From Opisthocomus hoazin (lineage: Eukaryota > Chordata > Aves > Opisthocomiformes > Opisthocomidae), in assembly GCF_030867145.1 (NCBI RefSeq), contig NC_134415.1, positions 13,370,417 through 13,434,416 of the forward strand: a stretch of DNA of 64,000 nucleotides, written 5' to 3'. A program made the translations under genes and the position numbers. Numbering within the stretch: position 1 is the stretch's first letter; every line of letters starts with the position of its first letter. The notes under the pieces are model-generated. The model worked only from the letters and a program-made list of their open reading frames with translations. It was not told the origin of the DNA and ran no database searches. This document shows, piece by piece, positions 10,204 to 21,663 of the stretch.

Positions 10204-13200
10204 AAGGAAAAAAAATGTAATTTGGAAGAGGTAATTTATATAAATTATTGTAAAATTTCATAAACAAACGGTCTCAATAAGTAACTCCATATGGAGTGTG
10301 ATTTCCTTAGTCACTGCAGTTTTCTATTTTATATTAAGAGTTCATACATTCATATAATACGTTAATACAGCTTATTTTAGGAATGTTCAATAAAAATGTA
10401 TACTTCACGATATGCTTAGTGTCTGACAGCTTTTTGAGGGAACAGTGGGTTGAGTGGGCTGTATCGCTGCGAAATGTTGCTGTTGGTTTGCAAGAGTTGC
10501 TGACCCTCAGAAGTAAAGCCAAAAGCTTTTGCAGCTTTTTAAAAGTTTGCGTAGCATTCCTATAACAAGTGAAAATTTAAAACAAACTACTTCCAGTTTT
10601 ATAAATGATGTTGGACCTTCTGGCACAAAGAACTGGGCTCACGATACAAACTGGTCATTCCTCACATGCACGGGTAAGTTGTACTAGACTGAAGTCTGAC
10701 TGTAAACAGTTGTATTTGAGGCTGTGCTATATTTCTTTGTATTTGTCTCAAACTTTGGGAAAGCTGCTCCTTAGTTCATAAAACTGAATCACACCTCGGA
10801 CGTGTCACTGTTTTTTACAGTTTGTTGTCAGCAAAAATGAAGTGTAGAGGGGGTGTGATGCTTAGAAGACGATATCAAATTTAAAGGGATATTACCCACA
10901 TACTTTGAAATTTGAGCCAAAATGATTTTTGTAAGGTTACTAGGAATGTTACTCTAGTTGAAGTGTTTATTGTCTGCAATATTGGAAGCCTGCCTATCAC
11001 AGCACTGAAAACCTGATGGTAAAGCTAACGCAGTAGTCTGAACAAGGTACAAAAGCGTACAGAAATCTGAGTTACAAACCATATATTTGAGTAATTATTT
11101 ATTTAATAATCTTGGGCTATGGAGTAACTGTCTTTATAAAGCTTCAATCTGTCAAAATAAATTCAAAAAACTATTCTTTTAAAGGTGGACATGGAAGTAC
11201 TGTTTTGATGTGCGGTCTTGTAGGCTATGGATTGTTTTTATGTCTGTTAATTTATGTATGGATGCAGCTTTGAAGACTACAGAATGGTGGAACCTGACGT
11301 CAAACTTTTCAGTTAGCAAAAACTGTGACAATTACTCCAAGAAATAATTTACTGGTTAACTAATATGTTGTACGTAACGGATGAATCTGTTAATAACCGA
11401 CTAAGCTTATAACAGAAGTTTCTTCTGGGGCCATGATTTTCCTATCTCAGAACAGACCATTCTAGAGCAGCAGCTGCGTGCACGAAGAGATTTTCCTCCT
11501 TGGGAGTATTCACAACGGAATGAAAGCTTAAAAAACAAAAAGGCCAGGTGTTGACTAGTGTGAAAGTGGCAGCTCGAGTGAGAGCTTTCAGCCAGGTTAG
11601 TAATTACTCTGAATGTTTTGTGCGTGAACTACAGTATAAAGATGGTCAAAGAGGAAAGGAAGGGGAAGTTCCAGCAGTATTTTTTTGAAGTCCCGTTGTA
11701 GAGAAATACAGGGAATAATTCAGAAAATGGGGTGAGGGATCAGACTTTCAATAGCAGAATAGCAAATGGATGTCAATTCTGAACATATGTTTTGTGTAGT
11801 GCACAAGAGTATTTATGAAATGCTGTAATTTCTGATCAGGTAGAACTGGCTGATGAAATGCTCGTGAAGATTGCTTGATCAGGTTTTAACATACTTCCGT
11901 CGTTTATACTGACAGTATATATTTTGGTAATGGAAATCACTTGGAACAAATGAAAACCTGATATTAGCTAATTTTGTTAATAATTTGTAGCCATCTTTAG
12001 TCTCTTTATTTTATAACCAGCTCAGCTGAACGAGCCTCATTTGGCACTGCTTTGGAGGAAAAAGGAAAGCAATGGTGGTCACAAGAAAACTGGCATGAGA
12101 TTTAATAACTTCCTAAAGTTTTGTAATAGTCTGGCAATTTTTTACTTTAAAAGAGTTTTAATCCAATTCTATGCTACAATGTTTTCCTCCTTTGGTTTTT
12201 TTTTTTTGTTACTTGGATTCGGTACGTAGTTCTTGGGTGCCAACCAGTTTCCCCAGGGAGTGGTTTGGAAAGAATACAAGTGTAAGCATGATGTGGAACT
12301 AGGAACGGGATTTCAGACAGTTGAAGGACACAGAAGGAAATGGAAGCAGAAACAGGCACTGGAAATGTTTATTTAGACCCTGAGAAAAGGCAAAGCAGCT
12401 GGCTAACAGCATCAAGAGGGCAACTCCAGGATGGGTTTAAGGGGAGAAAACAGATTTTACTTGGGGTCTTTGTGCGAAGGCTTGCTTACGAGTATGTGAA
12501 GGATGGTGTGGAAAAGAGCAAGCGTGAGAAGGATCCAGTGCGTGGGCAGTGCTTCTTATCATGAGGATGTATTGGGAAGGAGACTGCCTCTTACAAGATG
12601 AAAACGGCTCGAGGGTGAGTGGCTGAGCAGGCTGGGAGTCGTACTAGAGAATTGCAGGTGTCTGCACATGTATCTGAGAGTTAGATAATACTCATAGTGC
12701 CAGGGGAGGGCATGAGAGGCCTGTGAAAGAAAGATGGGTGATGCGTCGTGGTGGTAGATGCATGCAGAAAGCTCTGGGGTCAAAGAGCAGCAGTTCTCCT
12801 GTGACCAAGAAGAGAAATTCCCAGGAGCTACGTGGAGCTACGTTCCTCACTAAATAGAGCAATTCCAAAGTTTTTCTGTAAGAATTTTTGTTGCTGGGGA
12901 GGGTGGGGGGTTGTTCTACCCCTAAAGAAAAGCTAGAATTTATCAAGAGGGTTTTGATGCATCTGCTTTGATCTCATGTTAGATGGCTAAAAGCGGAAGC
13001 TACATTCTGTATCTGTACCTTTGGGGCCGTATTCCCAGAGAAAACTCCACTGGAAGGTTGGCTGCCTTGGGATAGCAGACTGTCACCTGTGAGAAAGATT
13101 AAAAGCAGGTGTAGTGGCAGATTGTGTTTCCAGGGAACACGTAGCGGGAGATACTAGTGAAGGGAGAATGAATACTAGTAAGATTCAAGGCTGTTGTTAG

Positions 13201-14035
13201 AAGGCAATTTGTCAAGAAAAGAAATGTTTCAGTAGAAGTGGTTCCTGAGTTACCTGAGGGAGTTAACACAAAGATTCACAAGACTCTTCTTATTCAAATG
13301 TTTAGAAGCCAAGTCTGATGATAAGTGTTCATTCCAGGTAACAGCATGAAGGAGAATTAAAGCAAATCTGTTTTACTTTGGATAGCCACTTGGTGCTTCA
13401 AGCGTGAACTGATTTGCACTGACTTACTGTTATTTGCCTTCATATTTGTATGTGCCCAGTGCACATCTAAGGCAGCAGATAACTAAGCAGTTTCATCCCC
13501 ATCAGAACTTCTCTCGGGGAAGAGGACTCTCAGGGTTGTCAGCGCAAGAAATTTATCTGCTGCCATTGCATCAGTTGCCAGGTGACTAATGCTAAAGAGC
13601 TCAGCCGTTGATTGCTGGTGGGGAAGAAAGCAAGCCCCAGGCAGAAGGCAATCCTTAGTTTCTCCTGAGTTGTTAGGCAATGCTTGTAAGCTCTCAGTCT
13701 AGGCCAATTAGAGAATACAAAGAAAGAATTCCAAGTCATAAGATAGCATTGGTTTCTTATTTTGTTTGTACTTCTGTCTTCTGTGCAAAGCTTCCAGGTT
13801 TCCCTGGCAGGAATGCGTTTTTCACCGCAAGCAGTCGAGCTAGACAGTGAGTCTGCCCGATATGCTTGGAGAGAAATGCTCTGCGGTTCCTTTTGAATGA
13901 AAGCTGCTCCTAAAATAAAAAGCATTTTCCAAAGCACTCTGCTGTGTGGATTTATTTGTGGTAGGTGCAGCTGAAAATGACTCGGTGGAAGTTTATGCAG
14001 ACACAAAATGCAGGGTGGCTGTTTCTTACCTATAG
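10204..14035. other. Intergenic spacer, first part: no gene seen
   Basis: AT-rich unique-looking sequence repeated at 52859-56692. Short open frames do not resemble known proteins and have no splice context. A poly-T run lies near 12195-12210. I see nothing else to annotate. Confidence 0.6.
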
Positions 14036-14250
14036 CTGGGAAGGAAGGAAGAAATTCTTCACCAGGAGGGTGGTGAGGCACTGGCACAAATTGCCCAGAG
14101 ATGCTGGGGCTGCCCCCTCCCTGGCAGTGTTCAAGGCCAGGCGGGAACAACCTGGTCTAGTGGAAGGTGTCCCTGCCCATGGCAGGGGGGTGGAACTGGT
14201 AGGTCTTTAAGGTCCCTTCCCACCCAACACATTGTATGATTCTATGATTT
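14036..14250 (+). mobile_element. CR1 3'-tail fragment
   Basis: Encodes the last CR1 residues (KKFFTRRVVRHWHKLPRD), followed by the CR1 3' UTR and the tail 'gattctatgatt'. About 10-20 bp are missing near 14140 relative to the copy at 56693-56911. Confidence 0.85.
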
Positions 14251-15084
14251 CACTATGGGCACTAAGGCTTTGAAAGCAAAAACAGCACAAACAGCAGCTA
14301 CCCCAAAGAGGCACGAGGAGTAACTAGGGGTTTCATCTGCTAGGGCACTTGCTATCCAGGGCCTGTCTGCTTTTGGTTGTTGGGGAATGGGGCTGAGCGA
14401 GAAGGCTGTGGGTAACTGTGGAGCAGGTGCTACAGTGGTTCCATCAAGTAGCAACTTAAAACTTAGATGGGAGAGATGACAAATTTCTAGAACTAGTACT
14501 CAGTAATTTACTGACTGGTTATGACTGTGAATTAAAACTCAATACCCTTTATGAGTTTGCTCACTGTAGCAAACAGTTGTATAATTTTTAGCTCAATTTT
14601 TCTTCTGTTTCTGCTGTAAACAGTAGCACAGTGAAACTATTGTATGCTTAGGCCTTTACAGCCAAATGAGTTTTACTGGAGTTAGACCTAGGGAAGGTGC
14701 TAGTTTAGACAGTTCTGCTCCGACTTCAGACTTCAGGCTTCCTAATAACAGAGAACCCAACACCACGTTTTTTGAGGCGATCAATCAGTTTTGTTTTGGA
14801 GAAGGCAGCTCCAGGAGATTACACACCACCCCTGTTAATGAAAATCAAAAGAGAAAAGCACTTCCTGTTTAGGCAGACAAGCTTCATCTTCCAGAAGAGA
14901 CAGAGCTGCCTGAACCATTGCAATTGGTGTAGCAACATAGCCAGGCTCTGACAAAAAAAAGAAATAAAGGCACAAATGATGTACAGCGTGTTGAAATGTA
15001 GAATGTAATCTTGCTCTTACCTACAGCATGCTGAAGCATCATCTCTTTGGCCTTGATACAGCCTTCCCCATTTAAGAACAGCCA
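14251..15084. other. Intergenic spacer: no gene seen
   Basis: No recognisable gene. Relative to 56912-57844 it lacks about 85 bp after 14855 (present at about 57530-57615). Confidence 0.5.
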
Positions 15085-15512
15085 TCTATGAGGATGTTGA
15101 GGGGACGGGGTCCTACGAGGAAAGGCTGAGGGAGCTGGGCTTGTTCAGCCTGAAGAAGAGAAGGCTGCGAGGGGGCCTTATAAATGCCTATAAATATCTC
15201 AAGGGTGGGTGTCAGGAGGATGGGGCCAGACTCTTTTCAGTGGAGCCCAGCGACAGGACAAGGGGCAATGGGCACAAACTGAGGCACAGGAAGTTCCGTC
15301 TGAACATGAGCAAGAACTTCTTCCCTCTGAGGGTGACGGAGCCCTGGAACAGGCTGCCCAGGGAGGTTGTGGAGTCTCCTTCTCTGGAGATATTCAAGAC
15401 CCGCCTGGACGCGGTCCTGTGCAGCCTGCTCTGGGTGACCCTGCTTCGGCAGGGGGGTTGGACTAGATGACCCACAGAGGTCCCTTCCAACCCCGAACAT
15501 TCTGTGATTTGG
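15085..15512 (+). mobile_element. CR1 3'-end fragment
   Basis: Encodes the CR1 reverse transcriptase C-terminus ([22 protein letters not shown] to [22 protein letters not shown]), followed by the CR1 tail with 'cattctgtgatt'. It is close to the subfamily of the full-length CR1 at 46363-50878 and is duplicated at 57842-58267. The open frames on the opposite strand are shadows. Confidence 0.9.
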
Positions 15513-15539
15513 GGTAAAGGCCATTTATTCCCTCCCAGA

Positions 15540-16165
15540 GGTTGCAAGTGGCGTCTGGAAACCTGACCCCGGCGCCCCGAACTCAGCTGCGGTCCCTGCT
15601 GATTCGCGGCAGTTGCCGCTTGCCCGTCAGCGCTCTGCAGAGCTCCTGGGCCCCGTCTAACCAGCGGCCCCACAGCCAGCACGCTCGTCCGGCGCGGCAC
15701 AAGCGCGGGGCGGTCTGTGGCAGCTCCCCGCCGCCGCCTGAGGGAACGCCGCCGCGGGGCAGCTGCCCGCACATCCTGGCCGCAGAGGGTGCCGCAGAGG
15801 GCCCGAAGCCGGCTGTCCTGGCCGTGTGTGCCCCCGGGCAGGCGGAGGGGTGCTAGGTGAGCGCGGGGTGCTGCTGGCGCCTGGCCCAGCCGCCTGGGAG
15901 CCGCCATGCCGGGGGAGACGGCTGCTGGCGGCTCTGCGCTGGAGAAGGGGCCCTGCTCCTCTCGCCGCTCCCCCTGTTTCTCCCCTTGGCCGACTGATGC
16001 CAGCACGACGGTTTTCGCTGCTGTCCCCTGTCGACAGAGGTGGAGAGGTGTCTGCAGAGCAGCTTCCAGAGGACAGCCCTGGGCCGGGCCTGGCTGGGGA
16101 GGAGCGGGCTCCGGCTGGCCCGGCCGTGCGTGGCCCATCTCTGCGGCACACACGAGCTCAGATCC
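15540..16165 (+). promoter_or_regulatory. GC-rich, CpG-dense island upstream of copy B (candidate promoter)
   Basis: About 600 bp of high-GC, CpG-rich sequence in an otherwise AT-rich spacer, lying 4 kb upstream of the copy B start-codon exon and conserved at 58297-58922 before copy C. Vertebrate housekeeping genes such as AHCTF1 usually start in CpG islands, so this is the best candidate promoter and non-coding first exon for each unit. I cannot place a transcription start. Open frames on both strands reflect base composition. Confidence 0.45.
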
Positions 16166-16378
16166 CCACGGCCGCTGGCGCTTCCTTTCTCGTTCCTTTC
16201 AAGAAGTTAAAAAGAGTCAATTTGTAGCTCAGACAGTAGGGTTCTCCTTTTGTGTTTAAGGACTTAATGGTCTGTTTTCCCATGTCAGTGCTCATCTGAA
16301 ATTTGGTGGTGTTTCAAAGTATTTTAAGAAACCTCCTTCAAATTCTAATGTCAGTTAATACTTTTCACACGCTTCCAG

Positions 16379-16446
16379 GTGGCAGCCGTGAGTCCAGCAG
16401 GCATCTGTTACAAAGAGATTTCGTCAACCTTACGATGTGCTGAAAG
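16379..16446 (+). other. Candidate 68-bp non-coding exon, unit 1
   Basis: Flanked by 'cgcttccag' and 'gtacaa'. It has the same length and splice signals in the second unit (59136-59203), with one substitution seen. It could be a 5' UTR exon between the GC-rich island and the start-codon exon. There is no protein evidence. Confidence 0.2.
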
Positions 16447-19400
16447 GTACAATTTTGTAATTTTTCCCTCTCTGGTCTTGGTGCAAATTGCAGTTGGGTG
16501 CTGGGCAAGATGACAGAAGATACCAGCCCAAAGTGATTGACAGCTTAGGGTGAAGCAAGAGTGGATCTGTCAATAAGCAAGAGTGGGCATATTAAGAGCT
16601 TGTTCTTTATTCTTATGAACAAACAGCATCTATTTTTCCAGCTAAATTGTGTGAGGGAGGGAACTACTTTTCCTGAGAATTCTGGGTCTCTCCCACGTGT
16701 GTGACTCCGCTTGTTTCCTTCCCGTTCTCCCCCAGTAGTGCAGCACCCTGAAACTGAGCTGTAGTGTTTGGGGTGCCACAGGTCAAACGTGGTTCTGACG
16801 CAGAGCACGCAGATGATCCCTGCTGCCAGGCATTGGTCATCGCTGCTTGCCTATCCCCGACGCCAGCGACGGAGCCCCACAGAGCCATTGCTTCCTGCCC
16901 AGGAGCAGCTTGCTTCCCGGCCACTTTCCCAGTCCGTTGGGTCCTTCTGGAGGAGAAGGTTCTCTCTCTCCTCCCCTTTGCTCTGCGACTGCCCTTGCTG
17001 GGGCTCAGGACTGATAACCACTCTCCTTGCAGTCCTTCCAGTCCGGCTTTTGCTGGGACTGCAGCACTAGGTGCTGCTTATCGCAGCTCCCATAGAAAGA
17101 GGTCAGGCCCTTCCACGTCTGTTACCCCAAAGTGCATCACGGCTCCGTGACCTTGTAGGCGCAGCAGCCTGGCTGCTAGCAGGTGTCAGGAGCAGCAGAT
17201 TGAATGTTTGCAGCACCAAGAGCTGAATTGCTTTCCTGTGCCGATGAACACAGACCAACAAACTCCCCATGCCTGAGCCAGCTCCGTGCGAGGGCAGCTG
17301 GAGTTGTCTCTGCAGGGGATTTGTCTGCCTGCCTGGTGTAGCCACGTTTAGAGTGGATGAGGTCTGGTTTGAAGGGATGCCATCCCACGTCGTCCCGTGT
17401 ACCAGAGGCCCCACAGCTATGGCTGTGTTGCTGCAAGTTAGGGTCAGCTGGAGAAGAGCAGGATTTTCCTGGGCTGGCAGGGCCAAAAGCAAACCAGGCT
17501 CTGATCACTGGTAGCGCTACAAGAGAGGGCATCGGATGCTTCTGCCCGGGAGCAAAGTGGACGTGAGACTTAGGCGCTTGTGAAGTTCCAGAGGTACATG
17601 GGGTATTTCCAAACAGGGAAAAGAAGAAAAGAAGAGGAAGAAAAAGTCATGTTTGACAGGAAATCTCGCTGTTGACTGGGAATGTCTGGGTAACAGCTTC
17701 TTTTTTGCCTTTTGTGTGTTTCCATACAACAAAAGATCAGGGACAAAGCAGTGGGAAATGCAAGTCCCAGTGAGAAGCTTCTACGGGAGACGAAGGCTGA
17801 AAATAACCAAGTGTGGTCCTGACTGGCGGGGCTCGCGAGCACAGGGCAGCCAATAGCCGACGAAACACGTACATATTTCAGCAGGAATATAGCTACAACT
17901 AGCAAGTAGACTTTGACTTCCCAGAACACTGTCAGGAGGCATTTTTGGTGATCTGTAAGACTGAAGAAGTATGGCTGAGAACAAGCAGCGGATCCGGAGC
18001 ATGCAGGCAACGGGGGAGTCCTGGCTGGAGGAAGCCTGGAAGGAGTGGGAGCACCAGCACAATGCTGTGGCTCGGGAGAGTTTCCTGGTAACGGGCATCA
18101 TGGCCACATACCGAAACCTCTGGTCTTCTGTGTCTGATGTTTTCCGCTTCTTGTCATCTTTCAGATTTGTTACTCACACACTTCTCTGCCAGCGATGCAC
18201 CGACGAGACCCTCCAGGGAGGGGCTTCTAAGCTTGGGTAAAGCGGCAATAACGTAGCCCTTGGTTAAGGGTCCACAGCGTCATATCCAGTCTCTTGTCAG
18301 TTCAGCTAACAGAATGTTCTGTCTCTGCATCTAACCGCATGATCGTTTCTTGGTTTCCTTTTGTAATTATGAGAACTTCTGACTGAAAGAAAAGATGGCA
18401 GTGAATGCACCGAGCCGTGTCAAAGCAGCTCAGACCGGGTTGTTTCAAAGTCCTGGACAGGGAGAACCAAAGATTTTCCCTTTAAAACCAGTCATGAGAG
18501 AAACACCCTAGAACTTGGTCCAGCTGTGTTCTTTGTTCTCTGTTTTGAAAAAAATTAACACTGCTTGGGCCTTTGGGCGTGTTTCTGAAAGCAACCAATG
18601 TCCAAGTGACTGATTTAGCCAGGCAGAAGCATTTGAGCAGGAGGCTGTGGTGTGCGAGAGCCAAGGAGCGCACGACGAGCTGTTCTGGGAAGGCAGGGGT
18701 GTGATGGTGACCTGATATATAGCAATAAATCAGTCAAGGCACACCTCCACTGAAAGGCTGTACGCTGCTCCCCTCCCCGTTGCTCTTCACGAACCATCTC
18801 TTTGCTTCCACATGGGTAACCGCCCAACGGGGGAGGCGGGAAATTCGCTGTCTGCGTGGAGCGGCGATTGTGGGACGAGGACTGAGTGTAATGGGGAGAG
18901 CACAGCTTTATAGGAATGCATGGCGTGTTGAGGGCTTCTCTTCAGTTTTGCGTGAAGCATGCATCACGCAGCAAAGCTGCTGATTTGTTAAACAAAAGTG
19001 CTGGATTTCCTCCTGCATAAACCGTGACCCCAGGTCTGGAGCTTCTGCCAGCAGCAAGAGGCATGGTGCCAGCCTTTCGGGTCCGATATCTGCTTCCTGG
19101 CCACGTTTGGACAGATTGTGGGCAATTTTGGGCTTAATTCTGTCGGGAATGCTGAACGCCGTTTGGGGTGCCTGGCTGAACGTGGTCGTTCAGGTGCCTT
19201 CTTCAGCCCATCAGCGTGGATGATCGTATCGGTCTCGGCTGGCAGCTGTCACACGCGTTCGGGCACACAACACGGTGTCCTGTTGTGCTCCTCGTTCACT
19301 TGCTGCGTCAACTGGTTCTCCTGCATTGATTTGCCTGGGGCCTGCTTTTTTGAGATGGTGAAACGAACTGAGCCAGGCTTCTGTTAATTCCATGTCTTCC

Positions 19401-20121
19401 ACCTCGAAAGCTGTTGGATACAGTTTTAGAGAACTAATGGTGACAAGGCTTTGCTGGTGTGGCATTGTTTAGCTTGTGTGGTAGAGAGAATACTTCAGTG
19501 GGTCAGAGAGAGTCACCAAACACCTGGGCGTGTTGCCCGTGCTGCAAATGATTTTGCAGTTCATCTTGTCAGCTTGCTGTTTGTAAAAGTCTGTTTCGGA
19601 AGGAGCATCTGCACAAACTCTGCAAGAGATTCTGTGCGTAACAGAATCTTGAGCACAACAGCTTCCTGCCCCGAGAGAAACAAGCCAAAAGGGAACAAGG
19701 CATAATGATGCGTGAAATCTGCGAGAAGGCAACAGACAATAAATAGGGATGTATAAAATCAAGGGAAAGGACAAATGGGAACTTTTACCTGTTACTGGGA
19801 AACTTGTGAAAACACCGTTTTTCTTAGATCCCGTCTTCCTAATCCATGTGTGTAGAGTTGCACTCAGTGCATTTGGTCTGTTCCTGTTCTTGATCTTGTC
19901 GATCCCTCTGTGCCACTTGTTGTTGGTGATCTCATAGGCGTCAGAACAGCAAACGATTCTCCTCTTGCTTAGTTGTGAGATCAGAAATTCTCCTGAGTGC
20001 CATCTTTTAAGGAAAAGCTGTATAGGAGATTATTGACTGCACACTGATGAAACTTCTGTCAATGTCAAAAACCTTTATGGCTGCTGTGAGTCCATTTTTG
20101 TGTTTCTTTCTTTCTTTACAG
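16447..20121. other. Spacer or 5' intron before copy B: no firm gene
   Basis: Contains a short frame at 17971-18240 starting MAENKQRIRS that I cannot identify. In the second unit (60726-60869) its CGA codon at the matching place is TGA, so it is not preserved. The sequence just before it (17712-17905) is open in the second unit (60467-60664) but has a TGA in this one. The two may be pieces of an old pseudogene. Otherwise I see nothing. Confidence 0.4.
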
Positions 20122-20248
20122 TGAAAAATGTGAGGCCTAAGAGCTCAGGTAACCAGCAGTCTGCTGCAGTTTCCAGAGGTGACTGTTCAGGCCCTTGGGG
20201 AAGATGAGAACACCCTGGATTCTGTGCTGCACGGGAAGTTTTCTGGAG
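20122..20248 (+). CDS. AHCTF1-like: Copy B exon 1 (start codon exon, stop at codon 2)
   Basis: Acceptor 'tctttacag', ATG at 20128, then TGA at 20131, then an open frame [20 protein letters not shown] that is plainly the ELYS N-terminus. Copy C has CGA instead of TGA, so this is a C-to-T change in a CpG. No other in-frame ATG is available in this exon. Donor 'gtgagt' at 20249. Confidence 0.9.
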
Positions 20249-21409
20249 GTGAGTGTTTACCTTTGAATTTGGTCTTGGTATGAAGTTGTCATTGCCTGGA
20301 GGTTACCTGAAGCATCGGGTCATGGTATCAGCTGTGTCAGGTTGGTGTGGTCAAGGTGACTCACCAGGTTTAGAGAGAGCACAAAAGGTGTTTTATCGAT
20401 TATAAATGCCAATATTAAAACTTTAGTATAGTTAAACTTTCAAATTACAAGCACCTGCACCAATCTTGTGCTATTAAAAGAATTTCCGTAAACATGCGGC
20501 GTCTGTGAGCCCTCCTCAATTTCTAATGAAATAAAAGGCAGTTTTCGCAAAAGTACGAGTGTTGTTTGGGGCCGTTTGCATTTGCACCGGCTCAAGCTCT
20601 GCGACCGTGATAGCATCACAGGCAGAAATCGTTCTACTGCAATGTTCCAGAGGCAAAGCCCTCTGCTCTTTCTTTTTTGGTCTGAATAGAAACGGGAGGA
20701 AGAGGACAAGTCTGTTAAGCTCTGCAGCCGTATTTCCAAAGTATTTACTAGGGTGCTGATGAGTACGCAGTGCGAGCTGCTGAAAGTGGCTAAGCAGATG
20801 AGGTAGTTGCCTTTCTAGGCGATCTGAAAGTGGAGCTGGGTGCTTGTCGGGATGTCTTGGCTTCTCTTAAGACGAGGTAGAATCTGTCTACCTGGCTGGA
20901 AATGCAGGACTTGAGTTAATACTTCCTTTGAGCTTGAAGGAGTTGAGCGCAACGGAATGTGTAAACATCCCGTGTAGAAGTGTAAATTTCCTAACACAGT
21001 GCCCATTTTAAGGTGTGAAGCCCAAATCCCTGCCAAAGCAGGCATGCGTCAAGTGAAATTAATAAACTAGAAATGAATTGGCTTAGAGTTGTTCTGCTTG
21101 AAGTACACTGCAAGGCTTGTATTCTCATACGCATCTAGATGACTTCTAGTAATACGAAGCTGCAGGTGGTAGAAAGAGTATAGATCAATGTATTGTCATC
21201 TTTATCCCAGACAGTCAAGTGGAAAATAATAAGGGTGTTGATTTTAAGATGTATTGCTTGAGAATTTCAATGGGTGATTTGAAAGAACTGACCGGGATTC
21301 GGTAAGGCGGTACTTTTATTGAAGGAAAGGGGCAGTGACTGTGATTTTTTCAGTTGTCTCCAACCTTCCGTTGGAAATGTGCTTTAGTCAGCTTCCATTT
21401 CTCTTACAG

Positions 21410-21663
21410 GGAGAAATGGGCTAGCATGGCTGGCGTGTGGTCCTCATCTTGAGGTAGTGAACTCTGTGACAGGAGAGCGGCGCTCTGCATACTGTTTCAG
21501 GGGGGCAAAGAAGCAGCCTCCCACTGTTCGTGCGGTAAAGGAGTTTTCCTGGCAGAAGAGAACTGGACTGCTGGTTGGGTTGGAAGAAGCAGAGGGAAGT
21601 GTTCTCTGTCTGTACGACCTTGGAACATCACGAGTGGTTAAAGCGGTTGTTCTTCCAGGAAAG
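21410..21663 (+). CDS. AHCTF1-like: Copy B exon 2, beta-propeller
   Basis: A 254-bp exon, codons 41-125, encoding [20 protein letters not shown] and on to [10 protein letters not shown]. High similarity to ELYS propeller blades. Phase 1 to 0, donor 'gtacgt'. Confidence 0.93.

Larger units (their letters stand above)
1207..21377 (+). repeat. Direct repeat, array unit 1 (pairs with 34104-64000)
   Basis: Sequence from 1207 onward matches 34104 onward almost base for base. Shared anchors include the exon at 1963 (34859), the stop codon at 10137 (52792), the poly(A) signal at 10198 (52853) and the start-codon exon at 20122 (62877). The offset is 42,655 bp at the gene end and 42,755 bp at the next gene start. 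Large differences are the provirus swap (2203-7187 against 35099-45319), the CR1 present only in the second repeat (46363-50878), about 85 bp present only near 57530-57615, and about 105 bp present only near 20650-20755. Confidence 0.95.

Noticed and set aside
15212-16153. 313-codon minus-strand open frame, and its twin at 57969-58910
   Set aside because: It runs antisense through a CR1 tail and then the GC-rich island. High GC content removes stops, and overlapping frames are open on both strands. No family resemblance.
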